From IMG/VR virus record IMGVR_UViG_3300049020_000006, positions 1 through 50,846 of that record: a stretch of DNA of 50,846 nt; one strand, 5' to 3'. Under the pieces are notes generated by a model. That model was not told the origin of the DNA. It searched no databases and worked only from the letters and a program-made list of their open reading frames with translations. A program made the translations under genes and the position numbers. Positions 43,052 through 50,307 of this stretch are shown here, in pieces (position 1 is the first letter of the stretch; every line of letters begins with the position of its first letter). Source of the stretch: a virus.

Positions 43052-43945
43052 ATGGCCGAATCTACGCGCGGTTTTCTTATCTACGCGCACAATAACGAAG
43101 AGATTGATTATGGCAAATTAGCCATATGTTGCGCCCTCATGATTAAGGCCAACCTGAAGGAAAATGCCACTTGTCTGGTGGCTGATGCTGGAACTTTGGG
43201 GTGGCTTAGACAAAACATGGGCGATGCACTGGTAGATCAAGCATTCGATCACATCAAGGTAACTGACTGGTCATTCCAGAACTCCGCTACGCAGAGAAAA
43301 TTCAATGACACGCTGAGTACTGGGCGACAGTTGACATGGTACAACGGTTCACGCAGCTCAGCTTATGAGATGTCGCCATTCGATGAAACTATCGTCCTTG
43401 ACAGTGACGTCTTGGTGCAAGACTCAATGTTTGACAAGGTGTGGGGCAATGCTGAGGAAGTGTTGATCAACAAAGATGCATTGACCCTAATGCAACAGCC
43501 ACCCAAACCCAATGAACGTAGGTTGGAGAGTTCCAGTCTAGTCATGTATTGGGCGACTATGATCTATTTCAAGAAGACCGAGAAAGCCAAAATCCTGTTT
43601 GACTTGGTAGATCATATCAAAAGCAAATACGCCTATTATCAACACATTTATGAGTTTCCAGGCGCGCTATATAGGAACGATTACGCGTTCAGTATTGCGA
43701 TTCATATGATGAGTGGTTTCATGGAAACCAATGAATTCCCACCTTTCCCCAATCCCAAGATCCTATCAAGTTTCGACGTTGACGAGCTATTGGACGTGGA
43801 AAGAAACGAATTGAAATTCTTGGTTTCCTCAGACAACAATGATTGGTCTTTTGAAGCAACAACCGTTCGTGGAATTACAACTCATGTGATGAACAAGTAT
43901 TCGATCATCAGACAAGCGGACAAAATCATCCAACTTTACAAATGA
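43052..43945 (+). CDS. Glycosyltransferase-like protein 1 (GT-A type)
   Basis: This 297-residue protein resembles GT8-like GT-A enzymes: an N-terminal Rossmann-type strand (GFLIYAHNN), the metal and nucleotide-sugar motif in ETIVLDSDVLVQ (DSD at 117-119), and a late THVMNKYSI segment where GT8 enzymes place a metal-binding His. I chose the ATG at 43052 because GGAG precedes it; a GTG at 43034 would start inside the hairpin. It has the same layout as the next gene's product (both about 300 residues with DxD near 100-120), so they are distant paralogs. Donor and acceptor sugars are unknown. First gene of an overlapping operon. Confidence 0.65.
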   Translation: MAESTRGFLIYAHNNEEIDYGKLAICCALMIKANLKENATCLVADAGTLGWLRQNMGDALVDQAFDHIKVTDWSFQNSATQRKFNDTLSTGRQLTWYNGSRSSAYEMSPFDETIVLDSDVLVQDSMFDKVWGNAEEVLINKDALTLMQQPPKPNERRLESSSLVMYWATMIYFKKTEKAKILFDLVDHIKSKYAYYQHIYEFPGALYRNDYAFSIAIHMMSGFMETNEFPPFPNPKILSSFDVDELLDVERNELKFLVSSDNNDWSFEATTVRGITTHVMNKYSIIRQADKIIQLYK

Positions 43946-44841
43946 CAAGAGAATTCAAAAGAAAGCGAGGGTTCTTTACCCTCGCACAAAATGGCACTCA
44001 TGATTATCTGCGCATGGCATATGCCTTGGCTCTGAGCTTGAAAGCAACACAAACAGAAGTGCCCTACTTGTCCGTGGGTGTAACTCCAGGCGCAATTATT
44101 CCAGACAAATATCGTGAAGTGTTTGACGAAGTGATTGAAATTCCATGGCAGGATGATGCAGCGAATTCAAGCTGGAAACTCGAAAATGAGTGGAAGGTGT
44201 ATCACATGACTCCCTATGAGGAGACGATTAAACTTGATTGTGATATGTTGTTTCTCAGCAATGTGGATGACTGGTGGGATTTTCTCAGTACCCAGGATTT
44301 TTGGGCGTCCACTACTGCTTTGACTTATCGTGGTGAAGTGGCAACTAGTGATTTCTACAGAAAGACATTCACTCACAACAAACTCCCCAATGTCTACAGT
44401 GCATTCATGTATTTTAAATACAGTGACTTGGCGAAGGAAGTATTTGAGATGACTGAATTGATCTTCCAAAACTGGGAGCATTTCACATACACGTTCTTGG
44501 AAGAACCAAGACCAACAGAACTCAGTACCGATGTTGCGATTGCCCTTGCTATCAAGCTCTTGGGTAAGGAAGACGAATGCACAAATCCAACCAGAAACTA
44601 TCCCAACTTCATTCACATGAAAACCAAGATGCAGAACTGGATCGGTTCCAAGGATATTCCTGAGGATTGGGCAAACAGCATCAGCGTGTTCATGACTGAA
44701 GACCTGGAGTTGAAGATCGGACGATATCGTCAGTTGGCTCCGTTGCATTATCACTTGAAAGAGTTCGTGACAGATGAAATGTTGGAACTTTATGAGCGAG
44801 CCATAAAAACTAATAAATTGAAAGGACGTAAGAATGGATGA
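43942..44841 (+). CDS. Glycosyltransferase-like protein 2 (GT-A type)
   Basis: This 299-residue protein has the same plan as protein 1: first strand RGFFTLAQNG, helix YLRMAYALALSLKA, then EETIKLDCDMLFLSNVDDWW with DCD at 99-101 as the DxD motif, a central DFWASTTALTYRG acceptor-side region and a C-terminal HMKTKMQNW segment with a candidate metal-binding His. It overlaps its neighbours on both sides (ATGA at the start, 8 bases at the end). Related proteins are common in large marine and environmental T4-like phages, mostly without assigned substrate. Confidence 0.65.
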   Translation: MTREFKRKRGFFTLAQNGTHDYLRMAYALALSLKATQTEVPYLSVGVTPGAIIPDKYREVFDEVIEIPWQDDAANSSWKLENEWKVYHMTPYEETIKLDCDMLFLSNVDDWWDFLSTQDFWASTTALTYRGEVATSDFYRKTFTHNKLPNVYSAFMYFKYSDLAKEVFEMTELIFQNWEHFTYTFLEEPRPTELSTDVAIALAIKLLGKEDECTNPTRNYPNFIHMKTKMQNWIGSKDIPEDWANSISVFMTEDLELKIGRYRQLAPLHYHLKEFVTDEMLELYERAIKTNKLKGRKNG

Positions 44842-45190
44842 TAGATTGACCAAGGCGCTGGAGTTCTCGCACTTCAGAACGGCATCGAATTTGATGAAGG
44901 AGAAGCTGAAGCTTCGTTTGGAAAACCTCCTCACCTATTCAGAAAACGGTGGCACATTCAAGGTGACCCCGGAGCTCATCAGCTTCGTCGATGTGTTGAT
45001 CCGCAAAGGATTGACCGAAGCAGTGTTGCTTGATTCCAGAGAAAACCCCGTAATGATCAAAGACTTGGCTACATTTTCTGATACCCTGGTGTCACAATAT
45101 GTGGAATCAACCAACGAATATCTGATCGAATTTGACAAGCTGAAGAAAGCCAGATCAGTAAGCCAAGCAACAGGTATCGCAAAGCCATGA
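44834..45190 (+). CDS. Conserved-looking helical protein (118 aa)
   Basis: The start at 44834 has AAAGGACG upstream and lies inside the end of the previous gene. The product is helical with a central pattern ENLLTYSENGGTFKVTPELI followed by LLDSRENPVMIKDL, which I associate with a small protein family widespread in T4-like phages of unknown function. The C-terminal helix (YVESTNEYLIEFDKLKKARS) is charged. It is coupled by ATGA to the next gene. Confidence 0.6.
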   Translation: MDDRLTKALEFSHFRTASNLMKEKLKLRLENLLTYSENGGTFKVTPELISFVDVLIRKGLTEAVLLDSRENPVMIKDLATFSDTLVSQYVESTNEYLIEFDKLKKARSVSQATGIAKP

Positions 45191-46107
45191 AAACCATCAA
45201 CCTCTATTACAACTTGAAGACTGCGGCTATCGTTGCCGCATCTCCTGTTGAGCAGGAGGAATTCAAAGACTTGGCGATGGTTCAGGTTCCGTTCGATGAT
45301 GGGTTGGCGTTCCTTACTGGTGAGAAGTCGTTCAGTGAATGGTTTATCGTAGGAAAGCCCGACAACTACGTTCTGACCAACAATCCACTGGACATTCCAC
45401 CATTACATTCTGGTGGAATTTACCTAATCCCTAGGGCAAGAAATTCAACTCTGTTCTGTGGTATTGCGGCGACGGTTTATCTAGCCAGTGATCTGATTGA
45501 GTTCAGTATTCCAACCAGGCATGCAGGGATAAGACTTAAGGCAGTGAAAGAACGTGAGCTCACGTTCTATCTTACCAAGAGAAACGATCCCGAACACATC
45601 ATCAAGGAAATCACCATCTCGGTGAAGAAATTGATTGCCGAGGGTTCAATCAAGATCAAATTGGATCTCGAAGGTGAACATCAGGACTTTTCCCTACTGA
45701 CTACTCGCGTGTTCAATCAATATCGCTTCGAGGTCATCAAGAGTGTTTGGTTCCAGCAAACAACTGGTACCACTGCAAAGATCAACAACTTGGTGGCTTT
45801 TAAGGAAAGAAGTAAAGTTGATGATGATGAGAAGTGTATCTTAGCGATCCATCACAAGAAGAAGAATCGAATAACTCTTCGTTTGCAAAATGGCGCAGAT
45901 GTGGCGGGCTTTGATGGCATGCAGGGTTTGATATTCTTGACTGCTCCAAGAGATCCTACTGTAATCATCCACCATTACACCTTGGATATTTCATCATTAC
46001 TGGATGGTCGAGTAATTGAATTCCCAGTCCCCAAGGATGTAACAGGTGCATTCGGTCTTGGTGGCATTCCACTGGCTGAGAACTTATTTTTCGTGAAGCA
46101 GAAATGA
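45187..46107 (+). CDS. Unknown beta-rich protein (306 aa)
   Basis: The ATG at 45187 overlaps the previous stop (ATGA). The product is beta-rich, with alternating hydrophobic and charged stretches, no signal peptide and no Cys motif; segments such as GIYLIPRARNSTLFCGIAAT and GLIFLTAPRDPTVIIHHY look like strands of a structural or lectin-like fold. It ends as ATGA with the third glycosyltransferase-like gene. It could be a virion protein that is the target of the operon's enzymes, but nothing in the sequence proves this. Confidence 0.55.
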   Translation: MKTINLYYNLKTAAIVAASPVEQEEFKDLAMVQVPFDDGLAFLTGEKSFSEWFIVGKPDNYVLTNNPLDIPPLHSGGIYLIPRARNSTLFCGIAATVYLASDLIEFSIPTRHAGIRLKAVKERELTFYLTKRNDPEHIIKEITISVKKLIAEGSIKIKLDLEGEHQDFSLLTTRVFNQYRFEVIKSVWFQQTTGTTAKINNLVAFKERSKVDDDEKCILAIHHKKKNRITLRLQNGADVAGFDGMQGLIFLTAPRDPTVIIHHYTLDISSLLDGRVIEFPVPKDVTGAFGLGGIPLAENLFFVKQK

Positions 46108-47009
46108 AACAAAAATTTGACATGAGTGAGTTCGACGTATTCTTTTTGAGTTACGACGAACCAAATGCTGAAAAGCATTGGGCGGATCTACTGGACAAAG
46201 CTCCATGGGCAAAACGAGTCCATGGAGTAAAGGGTTTTGATGCGGCGCATCGCGAATGTGCCAATCAAAGCGAGACTGATTGGTTTGTCACCGTTGATGC
46301 AGACAACATCGTCCTCCCGGAATTCTTTGACCTTCAGGTTGAACTCGACCCAGTTCTGGATGTGAAGAAGTGTTTCTCATGGAACGGTCTGAACATGTTC
46401 AATGGATTGATGTACGGTAACGGTGGCTTGAAACTGTGGTCGAAAAAGTTTGCTTCCAACATGAAGTCACATGAACTGTCGGAAGACGACGATGCGGTTG
46501 ATTTCTGTTGGGAAGAAGACTACCAGCAGGTTCATCAATGTTACAGTGAGGTTTGGAACAACGCAACGGCATACCAAGCATTCCGTGTTGGCTTTCGGGA
46601 AGGAGTAAAGCTAGCATTGGATCGAGGAATGCGCTTGGAGCCTCATCTAATGAAGTCCAGACTGCATCGTGTCAACTTGCGGAACCTCAGAATTTGGGCA
46701 TCCGTGGGTGCAGATATTGAAAATGGCGCGTGGGCCATTTATGGCACTAGAATGGGCTGGAGAAAGGTCTGTGATCTCAATTGGGACATGGCAGTGATTC
46801 GTGACTACGACTGGTTTGATAACTATTGGGCAAAGGAAATCTATCCAAGATTCCATGATGTCAATGGTGTATTTTTACCCATGACATTACAGGATGAAAT
46901 CGTTGGAGTGGGTACTGAGATCAGAAGTCTTACCAACATCGAGATCGCAAATCTCGACAGCACGGCGAGTGAATTCTTCAGAGAAACTTTTAAATTAAGG
47001 AATGATTGA
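46104..47009 (+). CDS. Glycosyltransferase-like protein 3 (DADN motif)
   Basis: This 301-residue protein starts with a GT-A-like strand (FDVFFLSYDEPNAEKHW) and has the motif WFVTVDADNIVLPEFFD with DAD at 66-68. It differs from proteins 1 and 2: it has GT2-like spacing and lacks their C-terminal His segment, so it is a separate family. A central region (CWEEDYQQVHQCYSEVWNNA) is Cys- and Trp-rich. The stop at 47007-47009 overlaps the next ATG (TGATG). Substrate unknown; shared operon with radical SAM genes suggests action on the same target. Confidence 0.6.
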   Translation: MKQKFDMSEFDVFFLSYDEPNAEKHWADLLDKAPWAKRVHGVKGFDAAHRECANQSETDWFVTVDADNIVLPEFFDLQVELDPVLDVKKCFSWNGLNMFNGLMYGNGGLKLWSKKFASNMKSHELSEDDDAVDFCWEEDYQQVHQCYSEVWNNATAYQAFRVGFREGVKLALDRGMRLEPHLMKSRLHRVNLRNLRIWASVGADIENGAWAIYGTRMGWRKVCDLNWDMAVIRDYDWFDNYWAKEIYPRFHDVNGVFLPMTLQDEIVGVGTEIRSLTNIEIANLDSTASEFFRETFKLRND

Positions 47010-47260
47010 TGGGCTTACATGTGGTGAAACTTTATTCTCCTTGGATGGATACTCTGTCGTATAGAAAGAGACCCAAAGAGAATAGGATCGACCACCAAGC
47101 TCAACTTTGGTTGAGCGAAATGTACCCAGGTATCAACTTCCTCTGCACACCCACTATTGTGGAAACCCACCATGAGCTGCCAATCAGAAGCCGCTCAATA
47201 ACAGAATTTTCATTCTACGATGAAAATATAGCCATCCACTTCAAGCTGGCGTTTTCATGA
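47009..47260 (+). CDS. Small protein, duplicate copy 1 (83 aa)
   Basis: I chose the ATG at 47009, which overlaps the previous stop and has TTAAGGAA upstream. The product shares YSPWMD, the QAxLWLSEM(Y/F)P core and a C-terminal FSFY(D/E)E..(I/L)xFKLA tail with the gene at 47288, so they are tandem duplicates. Both look like compact beta/alpha domains with one Cys. They sit directly before the radical SAM genes, and small genes in that place can encode substrates or partners, but neither has a leader-peptide look. Function unknown. Confidence 0.55.
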   Translation: MGLHVVKLYSPWMDTLSYRKRPKENRIDHQAQLWLSEMYPGINFLCTPTIVETHHELPIRSRSITEFSFYDENIAIHFKLAFS

Positions 47261-47301
47261 CCGAAAAGACATATTGCGGAGCAATAAATGGCGCAGTATG
47301 A
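47257..47301 (+). pseudogene. Leftover start of a radical SAM gene (14 codons)
   Basis: The end of copy 1 overlaps an ATG at 47257 (ATGA) that begins MTEKTYCGAI and stops at 47299-47301. The genuine radical SAM gene at 47539 begins in the same way after copy 2: ATGA overlap and MTEKSK. The bases TCATGACCGAAAA are identical at both places. This looks like the scar of a duplication that once included the start of a radical SAM gene. Confidence 0.5.
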
Positions 47302-47542
47302 TGTGACCATTTATTCACCTTGGATGGATTTTAGATCTACCACTAAGGAGAGCATTACAGAATCAACGAGATACCAAGCGCATCTTTGGTTATCTGAAAT
47401 GTTTCCCGATGTCTTATTTCGATGCGCGGAATTCGTGGAAACGATCAACCCAACGGGGTATACGATAAGACGTAGAGCAAGACTCACCTTTTCTTTCTAC
47501 GAAGAAGATGTGGCACTTCAATTTAAACTGGCAAATTCATGA
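47288..47542 (+). CDS. Small protein, duplicate copy 2 (84 aa)
   Basis: The ATG at 47288 has GGAG with a 6-base spacer, placed inside the leftover minicistron. The product is homologous to the 47009-47260 product over its full length (YSPWMD near residue 9, HLWLSEMFPDV, FSFYEEDVALQFKLANS at the end). Its stop overlaps the ATG of the first radical SAM gene (ATGA), so production of the two is coupled. A role with the radical SAM enzymes is suggested by this coupling only. Confidence 0.55.
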   Translation: MAQYDVTIYSPWMDFRSTTKESITESTRYQAHLWLSEMFPDVLFRCAEFVETINPTGYTIRRRARLTFSFYEEDVALQFKLANS

Positions 47543-48972
47543 CCGAAAAATCAAAGAACCAAATCCTCGTTGACGAGATGAAATCTCGCATGACTGAGAT
47601 CGAGGAAAAGAGTGGTTCACCCACAATGTGTATGGCGAAATGGCTTCAGAGTACCGTATACTTGATGAATGGCCATACGCATTCATGCCACCATCCTTCA
47701 CCACATAAGATTCCAATCAGCGAAATCAAGAGGAATCCCAAAGCACTGCACAATACTGAATTCAAGATTCAAAAGCGTGGTGAAATGCTGGCAGGTCAGA
47801 GACCCAAGGAATGCCAGTATTGTTGGAACGTAGAAGACCTTCCAGGTAATCACATGAGTGACCGCACCTACAAGAGTACGAGTCCCTGGAGTCACCCAAA
47901 TCTACAGTCAGTTATCGATTCCAAAGATGGTCGCGATATCAATCCAACCTATCTTGAGGTTGCGTTCGACAACGCTTGCAATCTGAAGTGCATGTATTGT
48001 TCACCAGATATTTCATCCAAGTGGATGGAAGAGAGTGAACGTCACGGCCCATACACGAGAACATCAAACAACGTGGGTGGCATTGATTGGTTGAAAAAGA
48101 TTGGTAAGATGCCAATTCCAATCAAGGAAGAAAACCCATACGTGGATGCATTTTGGGAATGGTGGCCCGAACTGTACAAGAGTCTTCACACATTCCGCAT
48201 CACTGGTGGTGAGCCACTAATGAGCAAGAATACATGGCGTCTCTTGGAAGAGATCAAGAACAACCCTAGGCCTGATTTTGAGTTGGCAATCAATACCAAC
48301 ATGCAAGTCCCTGATGCACTGATTGATCGTTTCATTCAGTATTACAATGACATTGCCCCCAATATCAAGAGCTTTGAAGTATTCACATCGTGCGAAGCAA
48401 CGGGCAAGCAGGCTGAATACATCCGCACTGGTATGAACTACGACAGCTTCCTAGCTAATTGCAGGAAGTTCCTGGCAAAAACTGGCCATCTGTCCCGTCT
48501 CAACTTCATGATCACATTCAATATCCTGAGTCTGAGCACGTTCAAGGAATTCCTTGGTGACATTTGGCAATTGCGAGCAGACTTCAACGAAGCTGATGCA
48601 TTCAATCGTGTACCCATGATGGTCAACTATCTGAGATGGCCACAATTCCAAGATGTCCGAGTCGCCCCGAGGGCAATCAAGGAAAGATATTTCCAAGACA
48701 TCAAGGAATATGTTTACGCCAACACGCGCAATACCAGTGAGAATCCGTCAGCTAGGTTCTATCTGGAGGAATTGGATCAAATTGAACGGTTGGGTGAATA
48801 CATGTTCGAGCCATTGTCCGATGAACATTTGCAAAAACAGATGAGTGATTTCGGTGGATTCTATCCGGAATACGATGATCGACGAGGCTTAAATTTTGAT
48901 GCGACGTTCCCTGAACTATCGGACTTTCTCACCGAATGCATGGAAGTGAATTCAAGGAACTACGATGAATAA
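47539..48972 (+). CDS. Radical SAM protein 1 with N-terminal twitch/SPASM-like domain
   Basis: This 477-residue protein has a Cys-rich N-terminal domain (C31 in TMCMAKW, C50 in SCHHP, C92 and C95 in ECQYCW) of the twitch/SPASM kind that can hold an extra iron-sulfur cluster, then a radical SAM core with CNLKCMYC (C147, C151 and C154) and a GGEPL motif (RITGGEPLMSKNTW). Normal SPASM domains follow the core; here it comes first, as in the N-terminal twitch type known from phages. Such enzymes generate a 5'-deoxyadenosyl radical to modify peptides, sugars or small molecules. It overlaps the next paralog by 8 bases. Substrate unknown. Confidence 0.8.
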   Translation: MTEKSKNQILVDEMKSRMTEIEEKSGSPTMCMAKWLQSTVYLMNGHTHSCHHPSPHKIPISEIKRNPKALHNTEFKIQKRGEMLAGQRPKECQYCWNVEDLPGNHMSDRTYKSTSPWSHPNLQSVIDSKDGRDINPTYLEVAFDNACNLKCMYCSPDISSKWMEESERHGPYTRTSNNVGGIDWLKKIGKMPIPIKEENPYVDAFWEWWPELYKSLHTFRITGGEPLMSKNTWRLLEEIKNNPRPDFELAINTNMQVPDALIDRFIQYYNDIAPNIKSFEVFTSCEATGKQAEYIRTGMNYDSFLANCRKFLAKTGHLSRLNFMITFNILSLSTFKEFLGDIWQLRADFNEADAFNRVPMMVNYLRWPQFQDVRVAPRAIKERYFQDIKEYVYANTRNTSENPSARFYLEELDQIERLGEYMFEPLSDEHLQKQMSDFGGFYPEYDDRRGLNFDATFPELSDFLTECMEVNSRNYDE

Positions 48973-50287
48973 GAAAGTAATTTTCCTGAAGGAAATCAAA
49001 GACCGATTGGACGAAGTGAGTCCCAGTATGTGCTTGGCTAAGTGGACGCAATCAACCATCTACTTGAATTCCGGCCACACGCATTCATGTCACCATCCAG
49101 GTGTACACAAGATTCCACTTGAAGGGTTGGATGAAAATCCAGGCATGATTCACAACACCCCACACAAGATGGAGTTGCGCCAGGAAATGCTGGATGGTAA
49201 ACGTCCAACCGAGTGTGACTACTGCTGGCGCATCGAAGATTTGGGTAAAGAACACATGAGTGATCGAATATTCAAATCTGCTGATCCTTGGAGTGCTCCA
49301 AAATTCGGAGATGTGATCGCATCAGGCCAAGGAAAGGATTTTGCTCCTATTCATTTGGAAGTTCTCTTCGAATCAACGTGCAACTTCTCATGTGTTTACT
49401 GTATGCCTGATGTGTCAAGCAAATGGTATGCTGAAGTAAAGGAACACGGCCCATACGAAATGACAGGGTATACACACGGTATGATAACCGAACGTGTTGA
49501 CGCCAGGTTTACCCTAGGTAAGAGTTTTTTCAATCCCTATATAGATGCCTTCTGGAAGTCTATCGAGGGATGGTGGCCATCGTTGCGGACTTTCCGTATC
49601 ACTGGCGGTGAACCTCTTCTCAGCAAGAATACTTGGTCTATGATGGATTTCGTTGAGGAAAACGCAAATAAAGAATTGACCTTCGCCATCAACACTAATT
49701 TGGGAGTTCCAGACGACAAGATTCAGATGTTGATAGACCGATCAAACCAAATCATTGGGAATCTCCAGGATTTTTGCGTCTATACGTCAGTTGAAGCGTC
49801 TGGTTTGCAGGCTGAATATATCAGAACTGGTATGGACTATGCCAAATTCATCAATAATTGCAAGAGAGTTTTGGAAGAGACTAGTGCCACACTCATCGTG
49901 ATGACAACCATCAATGTTTTGAGCTATTCAACTTTTGAAGACTTTGTAAACACTTTCCTCGACCTTAGGAAAAAATACAAAACTAGGGTTCGGTTCTCAT
50001 TCAACTTTTTGAGAAACCCCGAATGTTTGGATGTCCGCCATCTACCACGTTCACTCAAAGATGAATGGTTGATCTCTATGAATCAATTCATAGATGGCAA
50101 CGTATTGAGTGAAGAAGAAGCGTTGCAACTTGGTAGAGTTCGTGATTATCTAGACAGCGAACTTGAACCAGGACAACAGCAGATCAGATTGAGCGATTTG
50201 AAGACCTTTACTACTGAATTGGATCGACGTCGGGGGTTGGATTTCCCAAATACCTTTCCTGAATTGCATGCACTTCTTCAGCAATAA
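48965..50287 (+). CDS. Radical SAM protein 2 with N-terminal twitch/SPASM-like domain
   Basis: This 440-residue paralog of protein 1 has the same order of motifs: C23 (SMCLAKW), C42 (SCHHP), C84 and C87 (ECDYCW), then CNFSCVYC (C139, C143 and C146) and RITGGEPLLSKNTW. Both proteins keep the C-terminal DRRGLDFPNTFPEL/DRRGLNFDATFPEL ending, so the family has a conserved C-terminus as well. The ATG lies inside the end of the previous gene. Tandem paralogs that keep all cluster ligands argue for two related reactions and against decay. Confidence 0.8.
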   Translation: MNKKVIFLKEIKDRLDEVSPSMCLAKWTQSTIYLNSGHTHSCHHPGVHKIPLEGLDENPGMIHNTPHKMELRQEMLDGKRPTECDYCWRIEDLGKEHMSDRIFKSADPWSAPKFGDVIASGQGKDFAPIHLEVLFESTCNFSCVYCMPDVSSKWYAEVKEHGPYEMTGYTHGMITERVDARFTLGKSFFNPYIDAFWKSIEGWWPSLRTFRITGGEPLLSKNTWSMMDFVEENANKELTFAINTNLGVPDDKIQMLIDRSNQIIGNLQDFCVYTSVEASGLQAEYIRTGMDYAKFINNCKRVLEETSATLIVMTTINVLSYSTFEDFVNTFLDLRKKYKTRVRFSFNFLRNPECLDVRHLPRSLKDEWLISMNQFIDGNVLSEEEALQLGRVRDYLDSELEPGQQQIRLSDLKTFTTELDRRRGLDFPNTFPELHALLQQ

Positions 50288-50290
50288 ATA
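50283..50290 (+). promoter_or_regulatory. Probable late promoter AATAAATA (third radical SAM gene)
   Basis: AATAAATA overlaps the stop of radical SAM gene 2 and ends 17 bases before the ATG at 50308. The predicted 12-base leader contains AGGA. Octamer and spacing match the portal and fibre promoters. Confidence 0.6.
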
Positions 50291-50307
50291 TCAAAACAGG
50301 AAAATCT

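Noticed and set aside
44167-44934. A 255-residue minus-strand open frame opposite the second glycosyltransferase-like gene
   Set aside because: It is antisense to a gene with clear motifs and coupled neighbours, has no ribosome binding site and shows no recognisable protein pattern.
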